64,000 bases of DNA from Nocardioides humi (GTDB taxonomy: Bacteria > Actinomycetota > Actinomycetes > Propionibacteriales > Nocardioidaceae). Numbering within the stretch: the first letter of the stretch is position 1; the number at the start of each line of letters is the position of its first letter. The stretch lies in the NCBI RefSeq assembly GCF_006494775.1, contig NZ_CP041146.1, forward strand, positions 2,108,001-2,172,000, read 5' to 3'. A program made the translations under genes and the position numbers. The notes under the pieces were generated by a model. That model was not told where the DNA came from. It made no database searches and saw only the letters and a program-made list of their open reading frames with translations. Shown here in pieces: positions 27,512 through 44,683 of this stretch.

Positions 27512-29557
27512 ATGATGGCACACATGCCCGTGCCCGGTCCCCCGACGCCCCGCGGCCGCCCTCTCGGCGTCGCGGGGTACGTCGCGGCCGGGCTCGGTGT
27601 CACCCACGTACTGGTCGCCGCGGCCACCCTCGCGGTCCTGGTGTGGACGGCAGACGTGCCGGACCCGCCGTACCAGGTCCGGCGCGAGCTGGCGCCGCTC
27701 GACCTGGTCGTGAGCCTGATGTACGGCCCGCTCGGCGCGTTGATCGTCGTGCGCAGCCGGCACGCCGTCGGGTGGGCTTTCCTCCTCATCGGCGGCGGGT
27801 ACGCCGTCACGGCGGCCGGGATCGCCTGGACCGTGCTGTGCGTGGCCCAGCCGGGGCTGCCCGGCGCGGCCCTGGCGGCGCCGCTGCTGCTGACCGGATG
27901 GACCACGGCCACCCTGACGTCCCTGCTGGTCCTGCCGTTCCTGCTGACCCCGGGGCCTCCGACCGGTTGGGCCCGACGGTTCGCCGGCGCCGGCGCGGGC
28001 GTGGTGGTGCTCGCGAGCGCGTTCCGGGTGCTCATCCAGACCCCTGACGCCCCGCCGAACCCACTCACCGGCGCAGGCGCACTCTCCGACTTCGCCTACG
28101 CTGCCGACGAGGACCTGATCCCGATCTACTTCCTCCTCGGCCTGGCCGTGGCGGGCTGGCTGGGCAGGCGGCTGCGCACCGCGGACGGCGAGGAGCGCCG
28201 CGGCCTGACCTGGCTCCTCGTCGCGCTGCTCACCGTGGCCTGCGCCTACATGACGTTCGAGGTCGGGGTCAGCCTGGACGGCACCTGGTTCGTCGCCGGC
28301 ATCGTGTTGCTCTCGGTCGCCGAGGTGATGCTGCTCGCGTCGGTGTTCGTGCTGATCCGGCGCCAGCCCTCGTGGCGCGTGGACCTGGCGATCTCGCGGA
28401 CGCTGGTCGGGCTGCTGCTGACCACGACCCTGGTGGCGGCGTATGTCCTCGCCGTCTGGGCGCTCGGTATGGTCGCGCCCTGGGGCGCGGAGTCGTCGGG
28501 CCTGGTGGTGGTCGCGGCGCTGGCGCTCGCCGTGCTCCCGCTGCGGGACTGGCTGCAGGCCCAGGTCGAGCGGCTGGTCTTCGGCTCGGGCGCGGATCCC
28601 TCGGCGCTGCTGGGGCGGGTCGCCGACGCGCTCGATGCCGGCGATCCCGACAGCCCCCAGCTCCGCGGCCTGGTCGAGGCCCTGCGCAGCGCCCTGCGGC
28701 TGGCCCGGGTCGAGGTCAGCCTGTACGGCGCCACGGTCGCCTCCGCGGGCCGGCGCGAGACGGACGACGACGAGCGGGCGCTTCACCTCGACCTCCATCC
28801 ACGCGGTCGCACGGTCGGGGTGCTGACCGTCGTCCCTCCCCGGGGCGAGCGGCTCGACCCGCGCACCGTACGCCTGCTGCGCCAGATCTCCGGGCTGGTC
28901 GCGGTCGCCGCCCAGCTCGACGACGCCAACCGGGCGGTCGAGGAGGCGCGGGCGCGGCTGGTGGAGGTGCGCCAGGAGGAGCGGCGCCTGCTGCGGCGCG
29001 AGCTGCACGACGGCCTCGGGCCGGCCCTGTCCGGCACCGCCCTCGCCCTCGCCGCGGTGCCGGCCACCTCACCGCTGAGCGACGGCGACGCCGTGCTGCT
29101 GCAGCGCCTGGTCGAGGAGCTGAGCCGGCGCGCCGACGACGTCCGCCAGATGGCGCGTGTGCTGCTCCCGCCCGTGCTCGACGAGGGCCGCCTCGGCGAG
29201 GCGCTGCAGCTGCTGGCCGAGCGCTACTCGATGCCGCGGTTCTCGGTCACCGTCGACGCGCCGTACGCCGACCGGCTGGACGGCATCCACCAGATCGTCG
29301 TCTACCAGGTGGCGGCCGAGGCGGTCCGCAACGCGGCCCGGCACGCCGGCGCCCGGCACTGCCGCGTGCGGCTCACCCTGCCCGGCACGGGCGGCGTACG
29401 GCTGGAGGTGTCCGACGACGGGCGCGGCATCGGCGACACGGCCACGCCGGGCGTCGGGATGGCGTCCATGCGCGAGCGGGCCGCGGAGCTCGGCGGCGCG
29501 GTCGAGGTGAGCGCCGGCGAGGGGAAGGGGACCTGCGTGGTCATGATGCTGCCGTGA
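27512..29557 (+). CDS. membrane histidine kinase, NarL-type (HisKA_3)
   Basis: A 681-residue kinase. Eight to ten hydrophobic helices fill residues 15-330, with a cytoplasmic stretch carrying LPLRDWLQAQVERLVFGSG. A GAF-like or linker region follows, then HisKA_3 with the acceptor His in RRLLRRELHDGLGPALSGTA, and an HATPase domain with QVAAEAVRNAARHAGA, VSDDGRGIG and GVGMASMRERA. Start ATG 27512 is taken; ATG 27515 and 27524 are in frame. Its TGA overlaps the response regulator GTG by four bases. Confidence 0.9.
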   Translation: MMAHMPVPGPPTPRGRPLGVAGYVAAGLGVTHVLVAAATLAVLVWTADVPDPPYQVRRELAPLDLVVSLMYGPLGALIVVRSRHAVGWAFLLIGGGYAVTAAGIAWTVLCVAQPGLPGAALAAPLLLTGWTTATLTSLLVLPFLLTPGPPTGWARRFAGAGAGVVVLASAFRVLIQTPDAPPNPLTGAGALSDFAYAADEDLIPIYFLLGLAVAGWLGRRLRTADGEERRGLTWLLVALLTVACAYMTFEVGVSLDGTWFVAGIVLLSVAEVMLLASVFVLIRRQPSWRVDLAISRTLVGLLLTTTLVAAYVLAVWALGMVAPWGAESSGLVVVAALALAVLPLRDWLQAQVERLVFGSGADPSALLGRVADALDAGDPDSPQLRGLVEALRSALRLARVEVSLYGATVASAGRRETDDDERALHLDLHPRGRTVGVLTVVPPRGERLDPRTVRLLRQISGLVAVAAQLDDANRAVEEARARLVEVRQEERRLLRRELHDGLGPALSGTALALAAVPATSPLSDGDAVLLQRLVEELSRRADDVRQMARVLLPPVLDEGRLGEALQLLAERYSMPRFSVTVDAPYADRLDGIHQIVVYQVAAEAVRNAARHAGARHCRVRLTLPGTGGVRLEVSDDGRGIGDTATPGVGMASMRERAAELGGAVEVSAGEGKGTCVVMMLP

Positions 29558-30255
29558 CGGGGAGCGAGCCGATCCGGGTGCTCGTCGTCGACGACCACCC
29601 CGTGTTCCGGATCGGGATGGGCGCCCTGCTGCGCTCCCTGCCCGACGTCGAGGTAGTGGGCGAGGCGGCCGACCGGGCCCAGGCGCTGGCCGCCGTGGAG
29701 CAGCACGCGCCGCACGTCGTCCTCATGGACCTCGACCTGGGCGACGACTCCGGCGTCGAGACGACCCGCGAGCTGTGCCGCCGGGACCCGACGCTGGGCG
29801 TCCTGGTGATCACCATGCTCGGCGACGACGACTCACTGTTCGCCTCGATCCGGGCGGGCGCCCGCGGCTTTCTGCTCAAGGGCGCCTCTCCCGACGAGGT
29901 GGCCCGGGCCGTCCGCTCGGTCGCGAACGGGGACTTCCTCCTCGGCCCCCAGCTCGCCCAGCGCGCCGCGCTCTATCTGTCCGGGGCCCGCACCCGCGGG
30001 AGCGTACCGTTCCCAGAGCTCACCGACCGCGAGCGCGAGGTGGTGGACCTGGTCGCCCGTGGGTACGACAACGCCACGATCGCCCGGCGCCTGGTGCTGA
30101 GCAGCAAGACCGTGCGCAACTACGTGTACGGCGTACTCGCCAAGCTCGACGTACCCGACCGCGGACAGCTCATCGTCCGGGCCCGGGAAGCGGGTCTCGG
30201 CACCGACGGCATCGATGACACCGATGACACCGATGACACCGGGGCGTCCCGGTGA
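29554..30255 (+). CDS. NarL/LuxR-family response regulator
   Basis: A 233-residue partner of the kinase upstream. Receiver domain: VLVVDDHPVFRIGMGALL, phosphoacceptor Asp in VVLMDLDLGDDSGVE, Lys in GFLLKGASPDEV. The LuxR helix-turn-helix reads LTDREREVVDLVARGYDNAT then SSKTVRNYVYGVLAKL. The GTG at 29554 overlaps the kinase stop (GTGA). The C-terminus carries three tandem 9-base repeats (GATGACACC, 30214-30240) that encode an acidic D-D-T stretch absent from most relatives and likely to vary in copy number. Confidence 0.92.
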   Translation: MTGSEPIRVLVVDDHPVFRIGMGALLRSLPDVEVVGEAADRAQALAAVEQHAPHVVLMDLDLGDDSGVETTRELCRRDPTLGVLVITMLGDDDSLFASIRAGARGFLLKGASPDEVARAVRSVANGDFLLGPQLAQRAALYLSGARTRGSVPFPELTDREREVVDLVARGYDNATIARRLVLSSKTVRNYVYGVLAKLDVPDRGQLIVRAREAGLGTDGIDDTDDTDDTGASR

Positions 30256-30321
30256 GCCGTCCCGAAAGGTCGTGACGGACGGACCTGACACCCGGGCCGT
30301 CGCACAGCCGAGTCTCGGGGC

Positions 30322-31035
30322 ATGAACGAGACCACTCCACTGTCCCCGTCCGCGCCTCCCACGGCCGGCACCCCGGCCCGCGGCGGGTTCACCGCCTGGC
30401 CGCTGCTCATCTCCCTGTGCGGCGTCCTCGGCGTCGTCGCGCTCTTCCTGGAGGGCCGCCCGGACGCCAACGGCAGCGACTTCGACTATCCGGTGACCGC
30501 CGAGGACGTCCTCGGCCTGGACCACGTGCCGTACCGGATCTCCGGCGCGGTCGGCTACGTCCTCGCGCTGCTCCTCATCGCCGCCGCCGTGCTGTGGCGC
30601 CACCGCGTGGAGCGCCGGTTCCCCGGCTCCTCCGGCGCCACCGCGGTGTCGTACGGCGTGATCGCGACCGCGGCCCTGGTCACGCTGGCCTACGGCTGGC
30701 GCGGCGCGGTCGGCAACTACCTGCCGACCGGCGCGGAAGGCGACACCTACGACGCCGAGGGTCTCTACAACTACTACATCATGACCGACTTCAGCCCCTA
30801 CATCGCCTTCATCCCGCTGCTCGCCTCGTCGTACGGCCTGGCCTGGATGGCGTTCCGCGAGCGGTTGGTCTCCCGCGGTCTCGGCGCCCTGTCGGCCCTC
30901 TTCGCCAGTGCGCTCCTGATCGCGGTGTTCGTCACCGGCGTGCCCGGCCTGCCGTCGATGGTCATCGTCGGCCTGATCGTGGCCGGCATCTGGCTGGCCG
31001 TCGGCCGCAGCGCGATCACGGCGGTGCAGTCGTGA
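30322..31035 (+). CDS. polytopic membrane protein, unknown
   Basis: A 237-residue protein with a short Pro/Thr-rich N-terminal tail and six to seven predicted helices (LLISLCGVLGVVALFLEG, ISGAVGYVLALLLIAAAVLW, LLIAVFVTGVPGLPSMVIVG). Extracellular loops hold DYPVTAEDVLGLDHV and EGLYNYYIMTDFSPYI. I see no motif that names it. It follows the two-component pair by 66 bases and precedes two secreted Ig-like genes, so it could belong to their surface system. Confidence 0.65.
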   Translation: MNETTPLSPSAPPTAGTPARGGFTAWPLLISLCGVLGVVALFLEGRPDANGSDFDYPVTAEDVLGLDHVPYRISGAVGYVLALLLIAAAVLWRHRVERRFPGSSGATAVSYGVIATAALVTLAYGWRGAVGNYLPTGAEGDTYDAEGLYNYYIMTDFSPYIAFIPLLASSYGLAWMAFRERLVSRGLGALSALFASALLIAVFVTGVPGLPSMVIVGLIVAGIWLAVGRSAITAVQS

Positions 31036-31108
31036 GGTGACGGATCTCGCGCCCCTCCGGCCGATCGACGAACAGCCCGGATTTCCGCCCGACGAGCAAG
31101 GACATCTC

Positions 31109-32906
31109 ATGAAGCGACCTGTGCCAACCACTCTCGCACTGACCACTCTCACGCTGGCCATCGCGTCCGCGCTCGTCTCGGCGACCAACCCACCTGCGGC
31201 GGCGCTGGCCGACACCACCCCGCCGGTGATCACCGTCGATGTCAGGTCCAGCGACGGCCAGGGCGCCTGGATCGGCTGGTACAAGGACGCGGTCTCAGCC
31301 ATGCTGCGAGCGACCGACGACGACGGCATCGCCCGCCTGTCCTACCAGCTCACCGGCGCCCAGACCGGCGAGGGCAGCCTCGCCGGTCCGCTCCTCCCGG
31401 TCACGATCTCCGCCGAGGGCCTGACCACCATCGCGATCACCGCGACCGACACCGCCGGCAACACCGCCACCCGCTCCTACGGCGTCGGCATCGATCGCAC
31501 CGCGCCCACCGCGACCAGCAACTTCGTCGGGGGAGTGCCCCGCAACGACAACCGCACCATCGACTACTCGTGCACCGACCCCGGCGATCCCCCCGGCGCG
31601 ATCGTCTCCTGCACCGCCACCCACGACGGCGCGCCCTTCGCCTCCGGCACCCGGATCGACACCTCCCGGACCGGCCGACACGTCGTGGTCATCACCGCGG
31701 CCGACCGGGTCGGCCATACGACCCAGCGCACCGTGATCTACGACGTCACCCGCTACGTCCTGCTCAGCCCGCCCGTGATCGAGGGCAACCCCACCACAGT
31801 CAAGGTCGGCCAGCCGCTTCGCGCCAGCGGCGGGGTCTTCGAGCCCACTCCGGATCGGTTCACCTACGAGTGGGTCATCGACGGCGTCGTCGTATCGCAG
31901 GAGAACCCCTTCATCCCCCGGGCAGCGCACCTCGGCAAGCGGATCTCGCTGCGGGCCTTCGTCTCCGACGCAGGACCGGGCTTCGGCAACCAGACCCGTA
32001 CCACGCCGGTCGGCGACGTCCTCGTCCAAGACGACCTGCGCATCACCAGAGTTCCCGAGATCTATACCGATACCGAGCCCTGGCCCGCCACCGCCCGGCC
32101 CGGCGGGGTGCTCCAGGCCGGGCCGGCCGGCTTCACGCCGACGCCCAGCAGCGTCACCTACCGCTGGTACGCCGGGGACGAGCAGGTCGGCACCGGCAGG
32201 GAGTACACCGTCCAGCCGGCCGACGTCGGCAAGACCATCACCATGGACGCCTACGCCACCACCCGGATCCGAGCTATCTGGACACCGCCACCCCCCGCGT
32301 CAGCTCCGTCAAGGTCCAGCCGCATGTCTTCCAGACCCAGAAGTCCCCTGCGGTCACCGGCCACGCCGACATCGGCGGCACGCTGACCATCACCGACGGC
32401 GCCGTCACCCCGGCCACCCCGCCCGCCAGCACCCGCTGGAGCATCGACGGCACCGTGGCCGCCACCAGCAAGGCCCTGACCCTCACCCGCGCCCACGCCG
32501 GAAGGACCGTCTCCTGCCACCAGGTCTTCACCGCCCCCGGCTACGCCGACCTCACCCTCCCCTGCACCTTCCCCGGCGGCGCCACCAGCGTCACCATCCC
32601 CCGCACCGACGACACCGGCGGCCCCGGCAGCGACGCCGCCTGGGCCATCACGGCCCGAGCCGGCATCAACGGCAGGGCCAAGTTCGGCAGGAAGCTCCGC
32701 GCTATCCTCCCCCGGCTCAGCGCACCGGCGGCGTCCTACACCTACCAATGGCTACGCGACAACAGGCCCATCAAGAACGCCACCACAGCCACCTACAAGA
32801 TCCGCACGAGCGACCGCGGACGCAAGATCAGGGTGCGCATCACCGCCACCTCCCCACCGGCACTGTCCTCGTCTCGACCGCCAAAGCCAAACGCGTCCGC
32901 CGCTGA
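31109..32906 (+). CDS. secreted multi-domain Ig-like protein, two frameshifts
   Basis: After a signal peptide (TTLALTTLTLAIASALV) the protein carries Ig-like domains: DTTPPVITVDVRSSDGQG, SYQLTGAQTGEG, TAPTATSNFVGG and the pattern GNPTTVKVGQPLRASGGVF then TPDRFTYEWVIDG, ending in the shared cassette YTYQWLRDNRPIKNATTATY. A base is missing near 32262-32266 (cccgg run) and near 32852-32855; restoring both gives about 599 residues and a V-R-R end. It is likely a cell-surface or secreted binding protein. It has about the same architecture as its tandem neighbour. The partner is unknown. Confidence 0.75.
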
Positions 32907-32942
32907 CACCTCTGCTCCGCCACCATCCAAGGAACCGCCGCC

Positions 32943-34465
32943 ATGAGACACCGCCTGCTCACCGCCCTCGCCCTCACCACCACGACCGCCACGGCCCTCG
33001 CCTGGACCACACCCGCCCATACCGAGCCGCCGGGCGGCGACACTACGCCCCGAAGATCACGATCGACGTCCCGCCCAGCCCGGGCCAGGACGTCTGGTCG
33101 GGCTGGTACGCCGGATCGGTGCCGGTCGTCGTGTCGGCCACCGACGCCGCCGGGATCCAGGCCATCTCCTACCGGCTCACCGGCGCCCAGACCGGCGAAG
33201 CCACAGGCGACCTCGAGCCGCTCGCCTTCACGCTCACCGAGCCCGGCGTCACCACGATCACCGTGACCGCCGAGGACGTCAACGGCAACCAGGCGACCCG
33301 GGAGTACGGCGTCGGCCTCGACCTCGCCGACCCGACCGTCGAGGTCGGCGGGACGGTCCTGGACGGAGGCGTCATCCGGCAGGGCGCCAGGCGGACGCTG
33401 ACCTTCACCTGCGCCGACGCCGGCACCGCCGTCGCGTCCTGCACGGCGGGCGCGCTGGCGTCCGGTGCCCTGGTCCCCACCGACACCCTCGGCGCCCACC
33501 GGATCGACGTCACCGCCGTCGACCAGGTCGGCCGTAGCCGGATCCGGAGCGTCGACTACACCGTCGAGAAGCCGCTGCTCCGGGTCGACGAACCGCCCGT
33601 CATCGAGGGCGACCCGCCGAGCGTCCGCGTCGGAAAGACGCTCCGAGCGACAGCCGGTCGCTGGACACCGACACCGGACCGGGTGACCTACACCTGGCTG
33701 AGCGTCGGCAAGATCATCGGCACCGGTCCGACGTACACCCCGACCGCGGCGGACGTGGGCCGCCGGATCTACCTGACCTCGACCGCCTATCGCGACGGCT
33801 ACGCCGACACCCCAACCCCGGGGTCCACCCCGTCCGTCCTGGTCGAGAGTGGCAGGTTCGAGGTGACCGGAGCGCCTCAGGTGACGGGAACGGCGCAGGT
33901 GGGCGGCACGCTGGAGATCACGCAGCCCGACACGATCGTGCCGACGCCCGGGACCTACGCCAACCTCTGGACGATCGACGGCGAGACGCACGAGACCGAT
34001 GCGCCTGCCCTGCCGCTCACCGAGGCGCACGCCGGGTCGACGATCTCCTGCGTCCAGGTCTACTCGCGGGCCGGGTACGCCGACGCCACCGTCCCCTGCG
34101 TCTTCCCCGGTGGCGCGGGGAGCGTGACCGTTGCCGCCACGCCGGGCCCGGATGGCCCTGGCGACCCGGGCAACCCGGGCGCCGACGACGGCGCGGCATG
34201 GACAGTGCTCGCCCCCGCCGCCATCAAGGGCAAGGCCCGGGTCGGCAGGCGCCTGCGCGCCGTCCTCCCCCAGCTGACCGTCCCCGCCCAGGCCTGGACC
34301 TACCAGTGGTTCCGCAACGGCAAGCCCGTCAAGGGCGCCACCAAGGCGTCGTACAAGCTCCGCAAGGCCGACCGCGGCCGAAGGATCACCGTCCGGGTGA
34401 CCGCGTCCGCACCCCACCTCCCCGATCTCGTCTCGGTCTCGCCCGTCAAGCGGATCCGGCGCTGA
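32943..34465 (+). CDS. secreted multi-domain Ig-like protein, tandem paralogue, frameshifted
   Basis: Signal peptide MRHRLLTALALTTTTATALA at the ATG 32943, then the same domain order as the gene before it: PKITIDVPPSPGQDVWSGWY, ISYRLTGAQTGEA, DLADPTVEVGG, EGDPPSVRVGKTLRATAGRW and the cassette WTYQWFRNGKPVKGATKAS ending R-I-R-R. The signal and the body lie in different frames; adding a base to the four-C run at 33048-33051 restores D-T-T-P-P-K-I-T-I-D. Corrected length is about 507 residues. It lies 36 bases after its paralogue; both probably arose by duplication. Confidence 0.75.
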
Positions 34466-34475
34466 GAGCAACCTC

Positions 34476-34841
34476 TCAGGCCGCGTCGTACGCCGCGCGC
34501 GCCTGCTCGACCTCCGCCATGTGCTCCTCCGCCCACTCCTTGATGTGCCTCATCACCGGCATCAGCGACCGGCCGAGCTCGGTGAGCTCGTAGTCGGTGC
34601 GCACCGGCACGCTCGGCGTCACCGTCCGCGTGACCAGGCCGTCGCGCTCCATCCGCCGCAACGACTGGGTCAGCATCTTCTGGCTGACCCCCTCGATCCG
34701 GGCCGCGAGCTCGGAGTAGCGCAGCGACCCGCTCAGCCCGAGGGCGACGATCGCCAGGCTCACCCACTTGTCGCTGAGCGTGTCGAGCAGCTTGCGGCTC
34801 GGACAGGCCGCCGTGAACGCGTCGAACGTCGCGGTCGCCAT
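34476..34841 (-). CDS. HxlR-family winged-helix regulator
   Basis: A 121-residue regulator with the family pattern CPSRKLLDTLSDKWVSLAIV, LRYSELAARIEGVSQKMLTQ and SLRRMERDGLVTRTV. HxlR members sense aldehydes or quinone electrophiles, often through a cysteine near the N-terminus, here in TAACPSRK. It is divergent to a zinc-independent oxidoreductase gene, the typical layout for a repressor of a detoxifying enzyme. The shared gap holds two palindromes. Confidence 0.9.
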   Translation of the reverse strand: MATATFDAFTAACPSRKLLDTLSDKWVSLAIVALGLSGSLRYSELAARIEGVSQKMLTQSLRRMERDGLVTRTVTPSVPVRTDYELTELGRSLMPVMRHIKEWAEEHMAEVEQARAAYDAA

Positions 34842-34864
34842 GACTCACCTCCGGGTGCGTACCC

Positions 34865-34899
34865 CACTTCGAAGTGCCTTCTTCCCACTAGAGAGTAGG
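34865..34899. promoter_or_regulatory. candidate HxlR operators
   Basis: A perfect 12-base palindrome CACTTCGAAGTG (34865-34876) and a second interrupted one CCCACT-AGAG-AGTAGG (34884-34899, five of six pairs) lie in the 101-base divergent gap. Dimeric HxlR proteins bind such sites; which is used is unknown. Confidence 0.45.
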
Positions 34900-34942
34900 T
34901 AACCGAAAGTGGTGTGACAACCACGAACGAACGGAGTTCACC

Positions 34943-35833
34943 ATGCGAGCCCTCATCACCCGTCCGGGCGTCGACGGCCCGGTCCTGGTCGAGACCGCAC
35001 CGGCGCCGCTCGGCGCGACCGACATCCGGATCGCCGTCGCCGCCACGTCCGTCAACCCGCTCGACGTCCACCTGGCCTCGGACGCCGGACGCGCGGTCTT
35101 CGGCATCACCCGCGACACCGGCCTCGGGAACGACCTGACCGGCACGGTCGTCGAGGTCGGGGCGGACGTGACGGCGTTCCGGACCGGCGATCGGGTCGCC
35201 GCCCTCCAGCGCGACGCCGCGGCTCCCGTCCGGACGCACGCGGAGTCGGTGGTCGTCCCCGCCGCCGACGCCGCTCCCGTCCCGGACGGTCTCGACCTCG
35301 TCGAGACCGCCTCCGTCCCGATCAACGCCATGGCCGCCGACCAGGGGCTGAGGGCGCTCGGCGACGCGGACGGCCGGCGGCTGCTCGTGGCGGGCGCCGC
35401 GGGCGCGGTCGGCGGCTTCGCCCTCCCCCTCGCCGTACGGGCGGGCTGGCAGGTCACCGCGCTGGCCCGGGCCACCGACGAGGAGTTCGTACGCCGCGCC
35501 GGCGCCGCCGAGCTCGTCACCGCGCTGCCCGAGGCCGCCTTCGACGCCGTCCTCGACGCCGCCTTCTCGATGGGGGTGGCCTTCGGCGCGGTCCGCGACG
35601 CAGGCGCGTACGTCGGCTTCCCCGCGCCCGCTGTGCAGCCCGAGCGCGGCGTCGAGGTCCACCATGTCGTCACCCAGCCGGACGGAGCAGCGCTCGCCGA
35701 GCTGCTCCGGCTGACCGCGGAGGGCGTCCTCCAGCCCCGCGTCGCCGGCCGACTGCCCCTGGCCGACGCGGCGAGCGCCTACGAGAAGGTCGCCGGCGGC
35801 GGTCAGCGCGGCCGCTGGCTGCTCCTCCCCTGA
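34943..35833 (+). CDS. NADP-dependent quinone oxidoreductase-like (MDR superfamily)
   Basis: A 296-residue member of the zinc-free medium-chain reductase group. N-terminal GroES-like part (MRALITRPGVDGPVLVETAP, DLTGTVVEVGADVTAFRTGD) precedes the Rossmann part with LLVAGAAGAVGGFALPLAVR. No zinc ligands are seen. These enzymes reduce quinones or activated carbonyls with NADPH. Regulation by the divergent HxlR protein is inferred. A GGAG-type ribosome site precedes the ATG at 34943. Confidence 0.85.
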   Translation: MRALITRPGVDGPVLVETAPAPLGATDIRIAVAATSVNPLDVHLASDAGRAVFGITRDTGLGNDLTGTVVEVGADVTAFRTGDRVAALQRDAAAPVRTHAESVVVPAADAAPVPDGLDLVETASVPINAMAADQGLRALGDADGRRLLVAGAAGAVGGFALPLAVRAGWQVTALARATDEEFVRRAGAAELVTALPEAAFDAVLDAAFSMGVAFGAVRDAGAYVGFPAPAVQPERGVEVHHVVTQPDGAALAELLRLTAEGVLQPRVAGRLPLADAASAYEKVAGGGQRGRWLLLP

Positions 35834-35915
35834 CCGGTCGCCCCGCGCCCCGTCCGTACGCCACCGGGCGACAGAGGGACGCCGAGCGACGGAGCGGAGG
35901 GAGCGAGGAACGAGC

Positions 35916-35953
35916 GACCGGGGCGGAGGAATCGGCGTTCCTCCGCCCCGGTC
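35916..35953. terminator. hairpin terminator between oxidoreductase and rpoC
   Basis: GACCGGGGCGGAGGA (35916-35930) pairs perfectly with 35939-35953 across an eight-base loop. It lies between two convergent genes and can end transcription of both. No T-run follows on either strand, as usual in actinobacteria. Confidence 0.65.
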
Positions 35954-36047
35954 GTCTTGCCGCCAGTCCTACTCAGCCACTACGCGCGCCGACTGCGCGC
36001 GCGGCAGCGTGGCGGAGCGAAGCGACGACGCGCTCGCGCCATTCAAC

Positions 36048-39926
<3,879 letters not shown>

Positions 39927-40010
39927 GGTGGCTGCAACCCTTCGTTGGTTCTGAGCAGTGAAGTTGGTTGGGGGCGGAGGCGGGGCGCGCCCGGAGGCGC
40001 GCCCCGCGAC

Positions 40011-43520
<3,510 letters not shown>

Positions 43521-43622
43521 GAGTTGTCCTTCGACGGGTTCGACTCTTCGAGAGCGCCCTGCCCACCACGTCATCGGCCACCGGGCAGGCCGAAGCGCAT
43601 CTGAGGGCAGGCGCAAGGAGCC

Positions 43623-43651
43623 ACGGTACACCACATCGGCGCGCTCCACAA
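43623..43651 (-). promoter_or_regulatory. sigma-70-type promoter of rpoBC
   Basis: On the minus strand the -35 TTGTGG (43646-43651) and the -10 TACCGT (43623-43628) are 17 bases apart. The -10 is extended by TG upstream. The start would be near 43616, leaving about a 95-base leader before the TTG. A hairpin is visible inside that leader. Confidence 0.55.
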
Positions 43652-43798
43652 TGTCGGCTGCGCAACTCACCCAGCCGAGGGACCGCTCCGCTCCGAGCCC
43701 CGGTCAGGGTCCGGTGGGATCCGGTCTGCCGATCATGCTCGGCGCGGGCGCGGAGGTCAAGCAGCGCGGCCGACCCCCGCAGCCTCGTCGTCGCCGGA

Positions 43799-44683
43799 TC
43801 ACTGGCAGGAGTCGTCGGTGCAGAGGTCGTCGAGCAGCCAGCGCGACTCGCTCCCCGACGCCCTGACCAGCGAGAACGTCGCCCACATCCGGAGCACGAA
43901 GGGGTCCTGGCCGTCCTTGGCGACGTTCTGGTCGATGAACACCACGACCGTCGCGCGCCGGCCGCCGGGGTCGACCCGGGTGAGCGCCGCGCCCGTCGCC
44001 CGGGCCTCGACCACGATCTTCTGGGCCTCGGCCTCCTTGGTGAGGTCGGGCCAGCCGGCGGCCTGCTTGGCCGCCATCGCGTCGGTCATGTAGCCGCGCA
44101 GCCGCTCGAGGTCGGCCGCCATCGTCTGGTGGTTGTACGACAGCACCGGCGCCACCATCTGCTCCGCCGCGGCCTCGGCGGCCAGCGCGGCACGTTCGAG
44201 GCGGACGTTGCGCTCGGCCCGGTCCTTCGCCGACTCGTCGCCACGGGCGCCGGGCTGGGTCGCCAGCCAGACGGCCAGGACGACGGCGAGCACCGCGGCC
44301 ACCCCGGCGGCGACCAGGGCGGTCGTCCCCGGCGCCCGGCGCTCGTCCGCCGCGGCCGGAGCAGCCGGATCCGCCGGATCCGCCGGAGTCGCTGCGGCGT
44401 CCGCGGGCGCCGTCGCGTCCGCCGGCTCGGTCAGGTCGACCGGCGCGGGGGCCGGGGTGGCGTCGTCGTCGGCGTCGGCCTGGGCGGCGCGCTCGGCGGC
44501 CAGCTCGGCGTCGTACGCCGCCCGCTTGGCGGGGTCGAGGAGCACCCCGGCCGCGTCGCTGTAGGCGCGGAAGCGGCGCTCGGTCGGGTCCAGGTCGGCG
44601 ATCGCCGTCTTCCAGGCGCTGCGGATCTCGTCCTCGGTCGCGGTCTCCTCGACGTCGAGGAGGTCGTAGAGGTTGGCGCTCAC
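43799..44683 (-). CDS. Mce-associated membrane protein with N-terminal J-like domain
   Basis: A 294-residue protein. Residues 4-60 read as a DnaJ J-like domain (NLYDLLDVEETATEDEIRSA then AYSDAAGVLLDPAKRAAYDA), but the HPD loop is replaced by D-L-D-P-T-E, so it should not stimulate Hsp70. A Pro/Ala-rich linker, one helix (TTALVAAGVAAVLAVVLAVW) and an extracellular Mce-associated domain (about 180-294) follow. It resembles the accessory Mas proteins of mce loci. The GTG at 44683 overlaps the upstream accessory gene by four bases. The linker contains many Ala-Asp-Pro repeats. Confidence 0.75.
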   Translation of the reverse strand: MSANLYDLLDVEETATEDEIRSAWKTAIADLDPTERRFRAYSDAAGVLLDPAKRAAYDAELAAERAAQADADDDATPAPAPVDLTEPADATAPADAAATPADPADPAAPAAADERRAPGTTALVAAGVAAVLAVVLAVWLATQPGARGDESAKDRAERNVRLERAALAAEAAAEQMVAPVLSYNHQTMAADLERLRGYMTDAMAAKQAAGWPDLTKEAEAQKIVVEARATGAALTRVDPGGRRATVVVFIDQNVAKDGQDPFVLRMWATFSLVRASGSESRWLLDDLCTDDSCQ

